A stretch of DNA of 64,000 nucleotides from VRUE01 sp036379955 (GCA_036379955.1 DASVFR010000010.1:30922-94921); one strand, 5' to 3'; positions 26,551 through 35,502 are shown, counted from the stretch's first letter. Translations and numbers: made by a program. Notes: generated by a model from the letters alone, not told the origin.

Positions 26551-27078
26551 GTGAGCGTCCGATCGTTCGTCGCCTTCCTAGCCGTGCTGGCCGTCCTCGG
26601 CCTGCTCGTCTACGGGCTCGCCAGCAAGGGTGGGGCCTCGATCGCGGTCGGGGACCGGGTCCCGGACAAGGTGCTGCCGAAGCTGCCGGGGCCGGGGGCC
26701 GGCTCGCTCGCCGACCACCGCGGCGAATGGGTGCTGGTCAACCTCTGGGCCTCGTGGTGCATCCCCTGTCGGGAAGAGGCTCCGGTGCTCGACGACTTCT
26801 ACCGCCACGAGCGCGGGCACGACGCCACGGTGGTCGGGATCAACGTGCAGGACAACCGCGAGGACGCGCTCGCCTTCATGGCGGACCACCCGGCTGGCTA
26901 CGAGCAGCTGCGCTCGATCGGCGATGAGCGCAGCTCCGCCTTCGGCTCGACCGGCGTGCCGGAGAACTTCCTCGTCAACCCGAAGGGCCGGCTGGCCTGG
27001 TTCTTCCGCGGACCCGTCGACGAAGAGATGCTGGCGGACGAAGTCGAACCGCTGATCGAGGGACGTGCCGGTGGTTAG
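26551..27078 (+). CDS. ccmG: Thioredoxin-like CcmG/TlpA family protein
   Basis: The 175-residue protein has an N-terminal membrane anchor (residues 4-24) and an extracytoplasmic thioredoxin fold. The active site WCIPCR lies near residue 71 and the cis-proline is in GVPENF near residue 138. It reduces apocytochrome c cysteines for heme attachment. It overlaps ccmH by 14 bp, confirming a cytochrome c maturation role. Confidence 0.9.
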   Translation: MSVRSFVAFLAVLAVLGLLVYGLASKGGASIAVGDRVPDKVLPKLPGPGAGSLADHRGEWVLVNLWASWCIPCREEAPVLDDFYRHERGHDATVVGINVQDNREDALAFMADHPAGYEQLRSIGDERSSAFGSTGVPENFLVNPKGRLAWFFRGPVDEEMLADEVEPLIEGRAGG

Positions 27079-27565
27079 GTACCCATATGGGCCGCTAATC
27101 GCCGGCACGTCCCTGGTGGCGGCGCTGGCCGTGGTCGCGATCGCCCTCATGCCAGCGGCCGCCCGCGCTGCCCCGGCGCCGCAGACGACGGTCCAGGCGA
27201 TCGAAGCTGAAGTGATGTGCCCGATCTGCGGCACGCTGCTCGAGCTCTCCGACTCCCCGCAGGCGCGCCGCGAGAAGGCTTACGTGGCGAGGCTCGTCGC
27301 CGAAGGCAAGAGCAAGGCCGAGATCAAGGACGCCCTGGTCGCCCAGTACGGCTCCGCGGTGCTGGCCCTGCCCGAAGCCTCGGGCTTCGACCTATCGGCC
27401 TACCTCGTGCCGGCGATCGCCTTCCTGCTGGCCGTCGTCCTGCTCGCGGTCGGCATCGTCCGCTGGCGACGCGACGGAGACCGCGGCCCACCGACCGATG
27501 CCGCTCCCCCCGAGGGCGATGCCGCCGAGCGGCTCGAGGCCGACCTCTCGCGCTACGACCTCTGA
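27065..27565 (+). CDS. ccmH: Cytochrome c maturation protein CcmH
   Basis: This 166-residue protein has an N-terminal signal/anchor, the redox pair CPIC near residue 56 in a three-helix domain, and a second membrane helix near residues 115-137, then a short cytoplasmic tail. It matches the CcmH/CycL family (usually LRCxxC). It works with CcmG in keeping the heme-binding cysteines reduced. The GTG start at 27065 lies within ccmG. Confidence 0.9.
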   Translation: MPVVRYPYGPLIAGTSLVAALAVVAIALMPAAARAAPAPQTTVQAIEAEVMCPICGTLLELSDSPQARREKAYVARLVAEGKSKAEIKDALVAQYGSAVLALPEASGFDLSAYLVPAIAFLLAVVLLAVGIVRWRRDGDRGPPTDAAPPEGDAAERLEADLSRYDL

Positions 27566-27571
27566 CGGCCG

Positions 27572-28216
27572 TCAGCCGGTGACGACCAGGCCCGAGGCCT
27601 TGAACGGCAGCGTCCGCGGGACCGTCTTACGCGGGCCGCAGACGATCGTCTCGCCGGCGTGTTCGGACAGGGCCTGCAGCGAGTGCGCGTCTTCGCTCAG
27701 GCCCGGCCCGTCGATGACGAGCAGGTCATACGCGCGACGCAGGCCCTGGATCGCCTTGTCGCAGCGCTCGGAGTCGAGCAGCGTCACCGGCTGCGGCTCC
27801 CGAGCGCCGGCGACGACGCAGACGAGCGGCTCGCTGGCACCTCCGGAGGCCGGGCCGGCGAGCATCAGGGGCTGCAGGATCTCGGTGGCCTCCGCCTCCT
27901 CGAGCAGGTGCTCGCGCAGGCCCGGCGCCCGCTCGAGGCCGAGGGTCGCAGCGAGCGACGGTTCGGCCAGATCGCACTCGAGCAGGGCGACCCGCATGCC
28001 TCGCGCGGTGGCCACGGCGGACAGTCCCAGGGCCACTACCGAACGGGAGGGACCGGTGACGAAGGTCGACCCGGCGCCGGCCAGCGTGTCCGCCAGCCCG
28101 GAGAGGGCCTCCAGCTCGGCGCGGCCGATCGCGCCGCGGCCGCGGCCATCGCCGCCGCCCGTGCTCGGCGGTATCTCGGCGAGGACCGAAGGCTTCTTGC
28201 GGCGACCCAGCATCAC
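27572..28216 (-). CDS. BY-kinase/MinD-like P-loop protein with degenerate Walker A
   Basis: This 214-residue protein looks like the ATPase domain of bacterial tyrosine kinases or ParA/MinD proteins. VALLECDLAEPSLAATLGLER corresponds to the Walker A' region and YDLLVIDGPG to Walker B. The Walker A position reads TGPSRSVVALGL instead of GxGKS/T, so the key Lys and Ser/Thr are missing. There is no C-terminal Tyr cluster. It may be a non-catalytic scaffold. Its GTG/ATG start overlaps the argS stop. Confidence 0.65.
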   Translation of the reverse strand: MMLGRRKKPSVLAEIPPSTGGGDGRGRGAIGRAELEALSGLADTLAGAGSTFVTGPSRSVVALGLSAVATARGMRVALLECDLAEPSLAATLGLERAPGLREHLLEEAEATEILQPLMLAGPASGGASEPLVCVVAGAREPQPVTLLDSERCDKAIQGLRRAYDLLVIDGPGLSEDAHSLQALSEHAGETIVCGPRKTVPRTLPFKASGLVVTG

Positions 28217-29856
28217 ATCCGCTCCGGAGCGGAGATACCGAGCAGCCCAAGCGAGCAGGCGATCGTCCGCATCGTCAGCAGCGCAAGCGCCAGCCGGGAC
28301 CCTTCGACGCCCTCTCCCTCGGCGCCGACGACCTGGCAGTCGCGGTAGAAGCCGTGGAAGTCGGCGGCGACCGCGGTCGAGTAGGCGCAGATCCGGTGCG
28401 GTGCGCGACGCGCCGCCGCCTCGCGCACCTCCTCGGGGAACTCGAGCAGCCGCTTGACCAGCTCGCGCTCGGCCGACTGCAGCGCTGTGCCCGGTGTCTC
28501 GGCGCCGGCCGGCGCCGCGGCCCCCGCCGGCTCGACCCCCGCCTTGCGCAGGATGCTGGCGATCCGCGCGTGCGCGTACTGCACGTAGTAGACGGGGTTG
28601 TCGTTGGACTGGCGCCGGGCCAGGTCGAGGTCGAGGTCGACTTCGGTGTCGTGACTGCGCCAGAGCATGAACCAGCGGGTCGCGTCGCCGCCGATGTCGT
28701 CGAGCAGCTCGTCGAGGCTGACGAAATCGCCGCTGCGCTTGGACATCTGCGCGCGCTCGCCGCTCTCGATCACGTGGACCAGACGCATGATCAGCGCCTC
28801 GAAGCGCTTGGGGTCGGCGCCGAGGCCGGCGATCGCCGCCCGCAGGCGAGCGACGTAGCCATGATGGTCGGCGCCGAGCACGTCGATCAGGCGGTCGTAG
28901 CCGCGCTCCAGCTTGTCCCAGTGGTAGGCAACGTCGGCGGCGAGGTAGGTCGGTTCGCCGTTGGCGCGAATCAGGACCCGGTCCTTGTCGTCGTCGAAGC
29001 TCGTCGTGCGGAACCAGAGCGCGTCTTCGCTGCGGTAGGTGTGGCCCTGGTCCTCGAGCTGGGAGAGGGCCGACTCGACCTCGCCGCGGGCATAGAGGTC
29101 GCGCTCGGAGAACCAGCTGTCGAAGCCGACGCCGAAGCGGTCGAGCGTGCCGCGCACGCCCTCCAGCGCCAGCTCCACCCCGCGCCGCCCGATCGCCTCG
29201 AGCTCGTCGAACTCGATCCCCTCCGCCGCGATCCGCTCGGCCAGGTCGTCGACGTACGCGCCGCGGTAGCCATCCTCGGGGGGCTCCTCGCCGCGCATCC
29301 GGGCCGCGATCGAAGCGGCGAAGCGCTCGATCTGCCCACCGGCGTCGTTGACGTAGAACTCGCGCTCGACCTCGTGGCCCGTCGCCTCCAGCAGGCGCAC
29401 CAGCGAGTCGCCGTAGGCGGCGTGGCGGCCGCCGCCGATGTGCAGCGGCCCGGTCGGGTTGGCCGAGACGAACTCGACCAGGACGCGCTCCGGCTCAGAA
29501 GTCGGGGCCGGGCCGAGGTGCTCGCCGGCGGCGGCGAGGCTCGCCATCGCGCCCCGGTACCAGCCGTCGGCGAGGAAGAGATTGACGAAGCCGGGGCCGG
29601 CCACCTCGATCCGCTCCACCGTCTCCTCCCCGAGGCGCTCGCTCAGCTCGGCGGCGAGCCGGGCGGCGACGTCGCGGGGGCGTTCCCCGAGGGGCGCCGC
29701 GAGCAGCATCGCTGCGTTGGAGCTGTAGTCGCCCAGCTCGGGCTTCGGCGGCCGCTCCAGGGTCGGCGCCGGGCCGGCCGACTCGCCCTCGCGCAGGGCA
29801 TCGGCGGCGCTCTGCACCGCGGCGCGCAGCTCAGCGATCGGGTCGTTGCCTGCCAT
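28213..29856 (-). CDS. argS: Arginyl-tRNA synthetase
   Basis: The 547-residue class I synthetase has the HIGH-type motif HIGGGRHAAYGD near residue 125 and the KMSKS equivalent QMSKRSGDF near residue 365. An N-terminal Add1 domain and a C-terminal helical anticodon-binding domain (VYYVQYAHARIASIL) flank the core. It charges tRNA-Arg. The ATG at 29856 matches the family start and has TACGAT 9 nt upstream, suggesting a leaderless mRNA. The much longer open frame upstream is antisense to the phosphoesterase. Confidence 0.94.
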   Translation of the reverse strand: MAGNDPIAELRAAVQSAADALREGESAGPAPTLERPPKPELGDYSSNAAMLLAAPLGERPRDVAARLAAELSERLGEETVERIEVAGPGFVNLFLADGWYRGAMASLAAAGEHLGPAPTSEPERVLVEFVSANPTGPLHIGGGRHAAYGDSLVRLLEATGHEVEREFYVNDAGGQIERFAASIAARMRGEEPPEDGYRGAYVDDLAERIAAEGIEFDELEAIGRRGVELALEGVRGTLDRFGVGFDSWFSERDLYARGEVESALSQLEDQGHTYRSEDALWFRTTSFDDDKDRVLIRANGEPTYLAADVAYHWDKLERGYDRLIDVLGADHHGYVARLRAAIAGLGADPKRFEALIMRLVHVIESGERAQMSKRSGDFVSLDELLDDIGGDATRWFMLWRSHDTEVDLDLDLARRQSNDNPVYYVQYAHARIASILRKAGVEPAGAAAPAGAETPGTALQSAERELVKRLLEFPEEVREAAARRAPHRICAYSTAVAADFHGFYRDCQVVGAEGEGVEGSRLALALLTMRTIACSLGLLGISAPERM

Positions 29857-29865
29857 GTCGCGCCC

Positions 29866-29894
29866 ATCGTATGGAGGTGGGCACGGGATACGCT
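29866..29894. promoter_or_regulatory. Divergent promoters of argS and the phosphoesterase
   Basis: On the minus strand TACGAT (29871-29866) lies 9 nt before the argS ATG. On the plus strand TACGCT (29889-29894) lies 7 nt before the GTG at 29902. Both fit leaderless transcripts. Confidence 0.4.
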
Positions 29895-29901
29895 GGCCGG
29901 C

Positions 29902-30642
29902 GTGCGGGTTGCCGCGATCAGCGATGTCCACTCCAACCTGCCGGCGCTCGAAGCGGTTCTGGCGGCGGCAGCGGTGGCCGAGGTCGAGGAGACCTGGTGC
30001 CTGGGCGACGTGGTGGGGTACGGGGTCGAGCCCGACGCCTGCGCCGACCTCGTCCGCGAACGCTGCGACGTATGCCTGGTCGGCAACCACGACCTCGCCG
30101 TGCTCGGCGCCCTCGACGTCGCCGACTTCTCCGAGGCGGCCGCGGCGGCGGTCGAATGGACCCGCGAGACGGTCTCCGACCGCACGCTGGAGTTCCTGGG
30201 CGAGCTGGCGCCGGCCGGGGAGCGCGCTGGGCTCGGCCTCTTCCACGCCTCCCCGCGCGACCCGGTCTGGGAGTACGTGCTCTCCGGCGAGCAGGCCGAC
30301 GGCGGCATGGACGCTCACCCGGAGCGGATCGGCCTGATCGGCCACTCCCACGTCGCCCTCTTCTTCACCCGCCCACAGGTGGGCGAAACGGGCGAGCCGC
30401 GCGGCGCCCAAGCCGGCGATGGGACGCTGCTCGACCTCAGCCGCGGCGAGTGGCTGGTCAATCCGGGCAGCGTCGGGCAGCCGCGCGACGGCGATCCCCG
30501 CGCCGCCTGGCTGGAGCTGGACACCGAGGCCGAGACGGTCCGCTTCCACCGCGTGGAGTACGAGATCGAGCGGGCCGCCGGGCCGATCGCGGAGGCCGGA
30601 CTGCCGCGCCGCCTCGCCGACCGTCTCTACCTCGGCCAATGA
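29902..30642 (+). CDS. Metallophosphoesterase, YfcE-like
   Basis: This 246-residue protein has the calcineurin-like metal sites DVHSN near residue 8, GDVVGYG near residue 39, GNHD near residue 63 and GHSH near residue 150, with GSVGQPRD near residue 194. Such enzymes are manganese-dependent phosphodiesterases or phosphatases in the cytoplasm. The physiological substrate is unknown. It is divergent from argS. Confidence 0.88.
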   Translation: MRVAAISDVHSNLPALEAVLAAAAVAEVEETWCLGDVVGYGVEPDACADLVRERCDVCLVGNHDLAVLGALDVADFSEAAAAAVEWTRETVSDRTLEFLGELAPAGERAGLGLFHASPRDPVWEYVLSGEQADGGMDAHPERIGLIGHSHVALFFTRPQVGETGEPRGAQAGDGTLLDLSRGEWLVNPGSVGQPRDGDPRAAWLELDTEAETVRFHRVEYEIERAAGPIAEAGLPRRLADRLYLGQ

Positions 30643-30695
30643 CCCGGAATTGCAGGCAAAATCCGCCCCCAAGGCCGTTCTCTAGACTCGCAGCG

Positions 30696-31256
30696 ATGCA
30701 TCGGATCGCGGCTCCCTTCCTCGCCGTCGCGCTCGCCGCGATGGCGAGCTTCGCGTTCGCCGCCTGCGGTGGCGAAGGCGCGAAGCTGCTGCCCGGCGCG
30801 ACGGCGGCGGAAATCAGCGAAAACCTCGACACCGTCCAGCAGCTGGCGAGCGAAGGCGAATGCGTGGGCGCGGCCGACGCGGCCGATCAGGTGAGCGCCC
30901 AGATCGAAGCGCTTAACGGGGTCGACCCGAAGCTGAAGCAGGCGCTCGAACGCGGCGCGGCACGACTCGACGAAGTGGTGTCCACCTGCGAAGAATCCGA
31001 AACGGAAGTCGAACCTCCGACCGACCAGGCCGAAGAAGAAGAAAAGCTCCCGCCAGGCCAAGCGAAGAAGGAGGAAAAGGAACGGGAAAAAGAAGAAAGG
31101 GAGTTGGAGAAGGAAGAAGAAAAGGCGGAAACCCAGGTGCCGCCCGAAAAAGAATCTCCGTCAAGCGAAGAAGCGACCCCACCGCCGAGCGAAGGAGGTG
31201 GCACCGGCGCGCCGGGCGGCGTCAGCCCCGCGACCCCGGCGCCCGAAGACGAATGA
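30696..31256 (+). CDS. Lipoprotein with Glu/Lys-rich coiled tail, paired with kinase
   Basis: The 186-residue product has a signal peptide with lipobox FAAC near residue 23. A small helical domain follows (residues 30-105, with two cysteines), then a Glu/Lys stretch that could form a charged helix, and a Pro/Gly-rich end. No known domain is visible. Its stop overlaps the kinase ATG (ATGA), so the two are co-translated; it may be a surface partner of the kinase. It uses GAA almost exclusively for Glu. A TAGACT box lies 8 nt before the ATG. Confidence 0.75.
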   Translation: MHRIAAPFLAVALAAMASFAFAACGGEGAKLLPGATAAEISENLDTVQQLASEGECVGAADAADQVSAQIEALNGVDPKLKQALERGAARLDEVVSTCEESETEVEPPTDQAEEEEKLPPGQAKKEEKEREKEERELEKEEEKAETQVPPEKESPSSEEATPPPSEGGGTGAPGGVSPATPAPEDE

Positions 31257-32479
31257 GTGAGGACGGGACCCTCTCGGGTCGCTATGAGATCGGCGACCGG
31301 CTCGGCTCGGGCGGGATGTCGAGCGTGCACAAGGCGACCGACCGCACGCTTGAGCGCACGGTCGCGGTCAAGATCCTCGCCGAGCACCTCTCCGACGACG
31401 AGCGCTTCGTCGCCCGCTTCCGCCGCGAGGCGCTGGCGGTGGCGAAGCTGATCCACCCCAACATCGTTCAGGTCTACGACACGGGGATCGACCGCGGCCG
31501 CCACTACATCGTGATGGAGTACGTCGACGGCCGCTCGGGCGCGCAGATCCTCCAGCGCCACGGCCCGCTCGACGCCGAGACGGCGGCCGAGGTCGGCGCC
31601 CAGGCCTGCGCCGGGCTCGACTACGCGCACCGGCGCGGGATCATCCACCGCGACGTCAAGCCCGGCAACCTGATGATCGTCGGCGGTCCGGTGGGCGGCG
31701 GCCCGATGACGGTGAAGCTGACCGACTTCGGCATCGCCCGCGCCGTCGAACAGACTCGGATCACGCAGGTCGGCTCGGTGGTCGGCACCGCCGCTTACCT
31801 CTCTCCCGAGCAGGTGCGCGGCGAGGAGGCCACGCCGGCGACCGACGTCTACGCGCTCGGCGTCGTCCTCTACCAGTTCCTCACCGGCCGCCTGCCGTAC
31901 GAGGGCTCGAGCCTGGCCGAGCTGGCCGTGCGACAGCAGAACGAGAAGCCGCTGCCGCCGAGCACCTACAACGACAAGACCCCCGAGACTCTGGGCGGTG
32001 CCGTGCTCCGCGCCCTGGAGGGCGACCCGTCGCGCCGCTACGCCAGCGCCAGCGAGCTGGCCGGGGGCCTGGCGCTGGGAATGCAGGGTGAGGACGTGAC
32101 CCTGCCGCCGGGTGAAGGCGCGACGCCGACGCACGTCCTCGACGTCGAGACGGCGACCCGCCGCCTCGACCGCACCGCCCAAACCGAGTTTCGCCCGGCG
32201 CCGTCGCCGACACGGCGGCCGGTGGCAAAGGCCCCCGTTCCCCCACCACCGCCGGCACAGCCCCGAGCTTCCGCCCAGAAGAAACGAGGCGCCCTCTCGA
32301 GGTTTGCCCGTTTCGTGATGGTGCTCGTGGCCTTGGTGCTCATCGCAGCCGCCGTCGCAACCGCAGTCATCTATGCGACGGACAAGGCCACGGGCGTCAA
32401 AATCAAGGAAGTAACCGGCAACACGATCGACAAGGTTGTCGAAGAACTCGACGACCTGATCGAAAAGAACAAGGAATAG
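31253..32479 (+). CDS. Membrane Ser/Thr protein kinase, PknB-like
   Basis: This 408-residue Hanks-type kinase has the glycine loop GSGGMSS near residue 19, AVKIL (ATP lysine) near residue 40, HRDVKPGN near residue 137, DFG near residue 160 and the SPEQ segment near residue 183. A Pro-rich linker (300-340) leads to one membrane helix (350-372) and a short extracellular tail of about 35 residues. No PASTA repeats are present, unlike PknB. It is coupled to the upstream lipoprotein. Confidence 0.9.
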   Translation: MSEDGTLSGRYEIGDRLGSGGMSSVHKATDRTLERTVAVKILAEHLSDDERFVARFRREALAVAKLIHPNIVQVYDTGIDRGRHYIVMEYVDGRSGAQILQRHGPLDAETAAEVGAQACAGLDYAHRRGIIHRDVKPGNLMIVGGPVGGGPMTVKLTDFGIARAVEQTRITQVGSVVGTAAYLSPEQVRGEEATPATDVYALGVVLYQFLTGRLPYEGSSLAELAVRQQNEKPLPPSTYNDKTPETLGGAVLRALEGDPSRRYASASELAGGLALGMQGEDVTLPPGEGATPTHVLDVETATRRLDRTAQTEFRPAPSPTRRPVAKAPVPPPPPAQPRASAQKKRGALSRFARFVMVLVALVLIAAAVATAVIYATDKATGVKIKEVTGNTIDKVVEELDDLIEKNKE

Positions 32480-32649
32480 AGCGGGTTCAGCGCGCGGGTC
32501 CTGTCGTCGGGGTGGGGGTGCCCGGCTTCGCGCTGGGTTTTTCGCCAGAAGAGTCTCCAGTTCGCTTGACGGCCAGTGGGGCGAAAAACGAGACGCCGCG
32601 CTGCGCCGGACACCCCCACCCCGACGCCACCCACGCGAGAAACCGCTCT
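32478..32649. repeat. Concentric 172-bp imperfect palindrome between convergent genes
   Basis: Nested arms share one centre: 32478-32484 with 32643-32649, 32506-32525 with 32606-32625 (20 bp, one mismatch), and 32537-32546 with 32580-32589 (GTTTTTCGCC). It begins inside the kinase stop codon and ends 17 bp before the tgt stop. It can serve as a terminator in both directions. Confidence 0.8.
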
Positions 32650-32666
32650 GGCTGAGCTTCCCTAAC

Positions 32667-33884
32667 TCAAACGGTGATCTCTTTCAGTGCATCCCAGGGA
32701 GACTGGCCGCCCAGGACGGCTGATGCATAGGCGTCGAAGCGCTTTGCATCGATCGCCCTACGGGCGCCCGCAGTCAAACTCTGCATGTACGTCAGGTTGT
32801 GCAGGCAGATCAGGCGCACGGCGGTCAGCTCCTCGGCACGGGAGAGATAGCTGATGTAATCGCGATCGTGGCGCTGGCAGGCGGGGCAGGGGCAGCGTTC
32901 GACGATGGGGTCGCGATCGCCCTCGAAGCCCGCTTTGCGCAGATCGAGGCGGAAGCGGTTTTCTGGGTCGGGGACGAGGGCGACGCCGTGGCGGGAGAGG
33001 CGGGTTGGGACGGCGCAGTCGAAGACGTCGAGGCCGAGGGCGATGCCGGCGAGCAGGTCGTCGACCTCGCCGATGCCGAGCAGGTGCTTGGGCGCTGCCA
33101 CGGGCAGCAACGGCGCCATCATCGCCAGCACCTCGCGCATCTCCTCCTTGTCGCGACCGAGGGTGCCGCCGATCGCGAGGCCGTCGACCCCGGCCGCCGC
33201 GACGTACTCGGCCGATTCGCGCCGCAGGTCCTCGTGGACGCCGCCCTGGACGATCCCGAACACTGCCTGACGCGGTGGGCCGTTCTCCGCGTGCCACTCC
33301 AGGCAGCGGTCGAGCCAGCGGTGGGTTCGCTCGGTCGAGCGTGCCGTGTAATCGCGGTCGGCGTGGAAGGGGGTGCACTCATCGAAGACGAGCGCGACGT
33401 CCGACCCGAGCGCCGCCTGCACCTCCATCGAGACCTCGGGCGAGATGAAGAGTTCGGTTCCGTCGCGGTAGGAGCGGAAGCTCGCGCCCTCCTCCTCGAT
33501 CGAGACGATCGCCCCGTGGTCGCCCTTGCGCCCGCTTCCCTTCACCTCGTTGGCCACTCCCCCGTGCGCCAGCGAGAACACCTGGAACCCCCCGGAGTCG
33601 GTTATCAGCGCCTTGTCCCAGCCCATGAACCCATGCAGCCCGCCCGCAGCCGCGATCCGCTCCGGCCCCGGCGAGACGAAGAGGTGGTAGGTGTTGCCGA
33701 GGATCAGCTCGTAGCCGAGGGCGGCGACCTCGCGGGCCTCCAGACCCCGCACGCTCCCTTTCGTCGCCAACGGAATGAACGCCGGCGTCCGCACGAGCCC
33801 GTGCGCCGTGTGCAACACCCCCACCCGCGACCCCCCGTCCCGGGCCTCGATCTCAAACCTGAGCCTGTCCGCCTCGACGCGCAT
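32667..33884 (-). CDS. tgt: tRNA-guanine transglycosylase
   Basis: This 405-residue enzyme exchanges guanine for the queuosine precursor preQ1 in tRNAs with GUN anticodons. The catalytic Asp is in TDSGGFQVFSL near residue 96 and the second in GLDVFDCAVPTR near residue 285. The zinc site is CPCPACQ followed by a His near residue 345. It lies at the end of a glycolytic gene block, separated from gpmI by a hairpin. The ATG at 33884 starts the usual family N-terminus. Confidence 0.94.
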   Translation of the reverse strand: MRVEADRLRFEIEARDGGSRVGVLHTAHGLVRTPAFIPLATKGSVRGLEAREVAALGYELILGNTYHLFVSPGPERIAAAGGLHGFMGWDKALITDSGGFQVFSLAHGGVANEVKGSGRKGDHGAIVSIEEEGASFRSYRDGTELFISPEVSMEVQAALGSDVALVFDECTPFHADRDYTARSTERTHRWLDRCLEWHAENGPPRQAVFGIVQGGVHEDLRRESAEYVAAAGVDGLAIGGTLGRDKEEMREVLAMMAPLLPVAAPKHLLGIGEVDDLLAGIALGLDVFDCAVPTRLSRHGVALVPDPENRFRLDLRKAGFEGDRDPIVERCPCPACQRHDRDYISYLSRAEELTAVRLICLHNLTYMQSLTAGARRAIDAKRFDAYASAVLGGQSPWDALKEITV

Positions 33885-33894
33885 GGCTGCTCGC

Positions 33895-33932
33895 TGAACG
33901 ATTGACCACCCTATTGGTGGGTCAATCGTTCA
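33895..33932 (-). repeat. Junction hairpin overlapping the gpmI stop
   Basis: On the minus strand TGAACGATTGACCCACC pairs with GGTGGTCAATCGTTCA around a 5-nt loop, with one bulged base. The first three bases of the hairpin are the gpmI stop codon. The tgt ATG follows 10 nt after the hairpin. Confidence 0.8.
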
Positions 33933-35444
33933 CTCGACGATCAGGGACCGCCCGGTCATGGCTTTCGGCTGTGTAATCCCGAGCAGCTCCAAGGCTGTCG
34001 GCGCAACGTCCGCCAGGATGCCGTGGCTGCGCAGCGCAACACCTTCCGCCGTCACGATCAGCGGCACCGGGTTGAGTGAGTGCGCGGTGTTGGGCGAGCC
34101 GTCGGGCTCGAGCATGTGATCGCAGTTGCCGTGATCCGCCGTAACGATGCAGGCCCCACCCTTCGCCGTCACCGCCTCGACCACGTCGCCGAGGCAGCCG
34201 TCGACCTCCTCAACCGCGGCGACCGCGGCCGGGATCACGCCGGTGTGGCCGACCATGTCGGGGTTGGCGAAGTTGATGATCCCGAAGCGGTAGTCGCCCT
34301 CGCGCCAGTGCGAGACGAAGGCGTCGGCGGCCCCGCGGGCGCTCATCTCGGGCTTGTGGTCGTAGGTCGGCACGTCGCGCGGGGAGTCAACGAGGTGGCG
34401 CTCCTCCCCCTCCCACTCCTGCTCGCGACCGCCGTTGAAGAAGTAGGTGACGTGCGCGTACTTCTCGGTCTCGGCGACGTGCAGCTGGCGCCCGCCCGCT
34501 TCGGAGATCGTCTCGGCGAGGGTCGTCTTCGGACGCGCCTCGGGGAAGGCGACCGGGTAGGGCCAGCCCTTGCGGTACTCGGTCATCGTCGTCATCTCGA
34601 GCGCCGGGCCGCCGGCGCGGGCGAACTCCTCGAAGCCGGGCTCGGCCAGGGCGCGGGTCATCTGCCGCGCCCGGTCGGGGCGGAAGTTGATGAAAAAGGC
34701 GACGTCGCCGTTTGCGGCGCCGTCGTAGTCGCCGATCACCGTCGGCTTGACGAACTCGTCGGTCTCCTCGCGCTCGTAGGAGGCCTCGACCGCCGCCTCG
34801 GCGCTCGCCGCCCTCAGCCCCTCGGCGTGGACGATCGCGTCATAGGCGAGCTTGGTCCGCTCCCAGCGCGTGTCGCGGTCCATCGCGTAGTAGCGGCCGC
34901 CGACCGTACCGACGCGGCCGGCGTGGCGCAACCAGCGCTCGAGCTCGCGCACGTAGCCCCTGCCGCCGTGGGGCAGCGTGTCGCGGCCGTCGGTGAAGGC
35001 GTGGAAGACGACGTCGGGGACCCCCTCCTGCGAGGCGAGCTCGATCATCGCCTCGATGTGCTCCCAGCCGGAATGCACGCCGCCGTCGGAGACGAGCCCG
35101 AGCAGGTGCAGGCGCCCGCGCGGGCTGCGCCGGGCGCGGTCGCAGGCGGCAAGCAGCGCCTCGTTCTCGAAGAAGCTGCCGTCGGCGATCGCGTCGTCGA
35201 TCCGGGCCAGGTCCTGCTTGACGATCGCGCCGGCGCCGAGGTTGAGGTGACCGACCTCCGAGTTGCCCATCTGCCCGTCGGGCAGGCCGACGTCGCGGCC
35301 CTGGGCGGAGAGCTGCGTGTGGGGATATGACTCCCAGAGCCGGTCGAAGACCGGCGTCCGGGCAAGCGAGATCGCGTTCCCCGGCCCCGGCTCGGCGATC
35401 CCCCAGCCGTCGAGGATGACCAGCGTCAGCGAGGGAACCGTCAC
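33930..35444 (-). CDS. gpmI: 2,3-bisphosphoglycerate-independent phosphoglycerate mutase
   Basis: The 504-residue enzyme interconverts 3- and 2-phosphoglycerate using two manganese ions. The catalytic Ser lies in MGNSEVGHLNLGAG near residue 62. Other metal-site segments are ILDGWG at the N-terminus, NFANPDMVGHTG near residue 400 and TADHGNCD near residue 440. The GTG start has GGAAGGGG 5 nt upstream, contributed by hairpin copy C. It continues the gap-pgk-tpiA operon. Confidence 0.94.
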   Translation of the reverse strand: MTVPSLTLVILDGWGIAEPGPGNAISLARTPVFDRLWESYPHTQLSAQGRDVGLPDGQMGNSEVGHLNLGAGAIVKQDLARIDDAIADGSFFENEALLAACDRARRSPRGRLHLLGLVSDGGVHSGWEHIEAMIELASQEGVPDVVFHAFTDGRDTLPHGGRGYVRELERWLRHAGRVGTVGGRYYAMDRDTRWERTKLAYDAIVHAEGLRAASAEAAVEASYEREETDEFVKPTVIGDYDGAANGDVAFFINFRPDRARQMTRALAEPGFEEFARAGGPALEMTTMTEYRKGWPYPVAFPEARPKTTLAETISEAGGRQLHVAETEKYAHVTYFFNGGREQEWEGEERHLVDSPRDVPTYDHKPEMSARGAADAFVSHWREGDYRFGIINFANPDMVGHTGVIPAAVAAVEEVDGCLGDVVEAVTAKGGACIVTADHGNCDHMLEPDGSPNTAHSLNPVPLIVTAEGVALRSHGILADVAPTALELLGITQPKAMTGRSLIVE

Positions 35445-35452
35445 GACAACCC

Positions 35453-35501
35453 CTTCCGGTGCGCTTTATGTGGGTATAGACCGTAAAAGGCGCACCGGAA
35501 G
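35453..35501 (-). repeat. Junction hairpin element, copy C
   Basis: It is the same 49-bp sequence as copy B except for one loop base. It begins one base after the tpiA stop, and its right arm plus three bases forms the gpmI Shine-Dalgarno. Confidence 0.9.
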
Positions 35502-35502
35502 C

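Noticed and set aside
28357..30672. Long frames over argS and the phosphoesterase in other frames or strands
   Set aside because: They are shadows; conserved motifs of argS and the phosphoesterase fix the true frames and starts.
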